Shown one piece after another: positions 5,634 through 5,834 of a DNA stretch of 5,834 nt. How positions within the stretch are numbered: position 1 is the first letter of the stretch; every line of letters begins with the position of its first letter. Under the pieces are notes generated by a model. It worked only from the letters and a program-made list of their open reading frames with translations. It had not been told where the DNA came from and did not search any database. Source of the DNA: Lachnospiraceae bacterium UBA3632 (GTDB lineage Bacteria > Bacillota > Clostridia > Lachnospirales > Lachnospiraceae); the NCBI GenBank assembly GCA_002373975.1, contig DFKZ01000005.1, positions 1-5,834 of the forward strand, written 5' to 3'. A program made the translations under genes and the position numbers.

Positions 5634-5834
5634 TTATTCTTCGCTGCTTTCATCAGCCGACTCTCCGGCCACTTCAACCGCCTCGAGGTTTTCATCGTTT
5701 ACTTCAGAAAACTCTTCTTCAGACTCTTCTTCACTGAAATCTATAGTGTTGCTGACATCTGTTGAAAGTGCGGTGTTTCTGTACTTTCTGAGTCCTGTTC
5801 CCGCAGGGATCAGTTTACCGATGATAACGTTCTC
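5634..5834 (-). CDS. rpoC: RNA polymerase beta' subunit, C-terminal fragment
   Basis: The last 66 codons of a gene that enters the window from the right on the - strand and ends with TAA at 5634-5636. ENVIIGKLIPAGTGLRKYRN is the near-invariant C-terminal segment of bacterial RpoC, the clamp-forming large subunit of RNA polymerase. It is followed by a tail of about 45 residues that is extremely rich in Glu and Ser (for example SEEESEEEFSEVNDENLEAV), of the kind seen in many Clostridia. The rest of the protein and the probable rpoB gene lie outside the window. There is no sign of truncation at the 3' end. Confidence 0.97.
   Translation of the reverse strand, partial: ENVIIGKLIPAGTGLRKYRNTALSTDVSNTIDFSEEESEEEFSEVNDENLEAVEVAGESADESSEE

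Noticed and set aside
1..5834. CRISPR arrays, tRNA or rRNA genes, insertion sequences, phage or toxin-antitoxin genes
   Set aside because: No regularly spaced repeats, tRNA-like folds, transposase motifs or terminal inverted repeats were seen on either strand.

Overview
The window looks like chromosome from a Gram-positive Clostridia-type bacterium, most likely Lachnospiraceae. The evidence is two lipoprotein signal peptides, an RpoC with a very acidic C-terminal tail, a substrate-binding protein carrying the DRFPFRYL / GCSAETEAS version of the ZnuA fold, strong AGGAGG-type ribosome sites, and a small Clostridia-style pilus cluster. The taxonomic call is from recognition of sequence style, not from a search.

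Layout. Positions 1-1706 (+ strand) hold the end of a type IV pilus / type II secretion-like cluster of four tightly packed genes: a truncated pilus-associated protein, a DUF4860-type membrane protein, a clear prepilin-like protein with a G|LFLME cleavage site, and a small single-pass membrane protein with a pseudopilin-like N-terminus. The assembly ATPase and platform protein presumably lie upstream, outside the window. A strong hairpin at 1740-1770 separates this cluster from a convergent operon and can serve both strands.

Positions 5571-1774 (- strand) hold a five-gene operon for metal, almost certainly zinc, acquisition. In order of transcription these are a small Cys/His-motif membrane protein (HHCxC-x4-CPIC), a ZnuA/AdcA-like binding lipoprotein with a His-rich loop, a ZnuC-like ATPase, a ZnuB-like permease, and a second lipoprotein with a long acidic linker and a C-terminal domain bearing a Cys-Cys motif. 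ATPase and permease overlap by 8 nt, and permease and last lipoprotein overlap by 4 nt (ATGA), so all three are probably translated together.

Positions 5634-5834 (- strand) are the 3' end of rpoC. A 31-nt near-perfect palindrome (5589-5619) sits between the rpoC stop and the first metal-operon gene, leaving only 17 nt between hairpin and start codon.

The core ABC transporter is ordinary. The less familiar parts are the two non-core proteins flanking it, one at each end of the operon, both predicted to present Cys/His clusters at the membrane or cell surface, and the binding protein's loss of the usual third zinc-ligand histidine motif. Together they suggest a variant zinc-capture pathway with extra surface metal-handling proteins. 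This is a hypothesis from sequence only.
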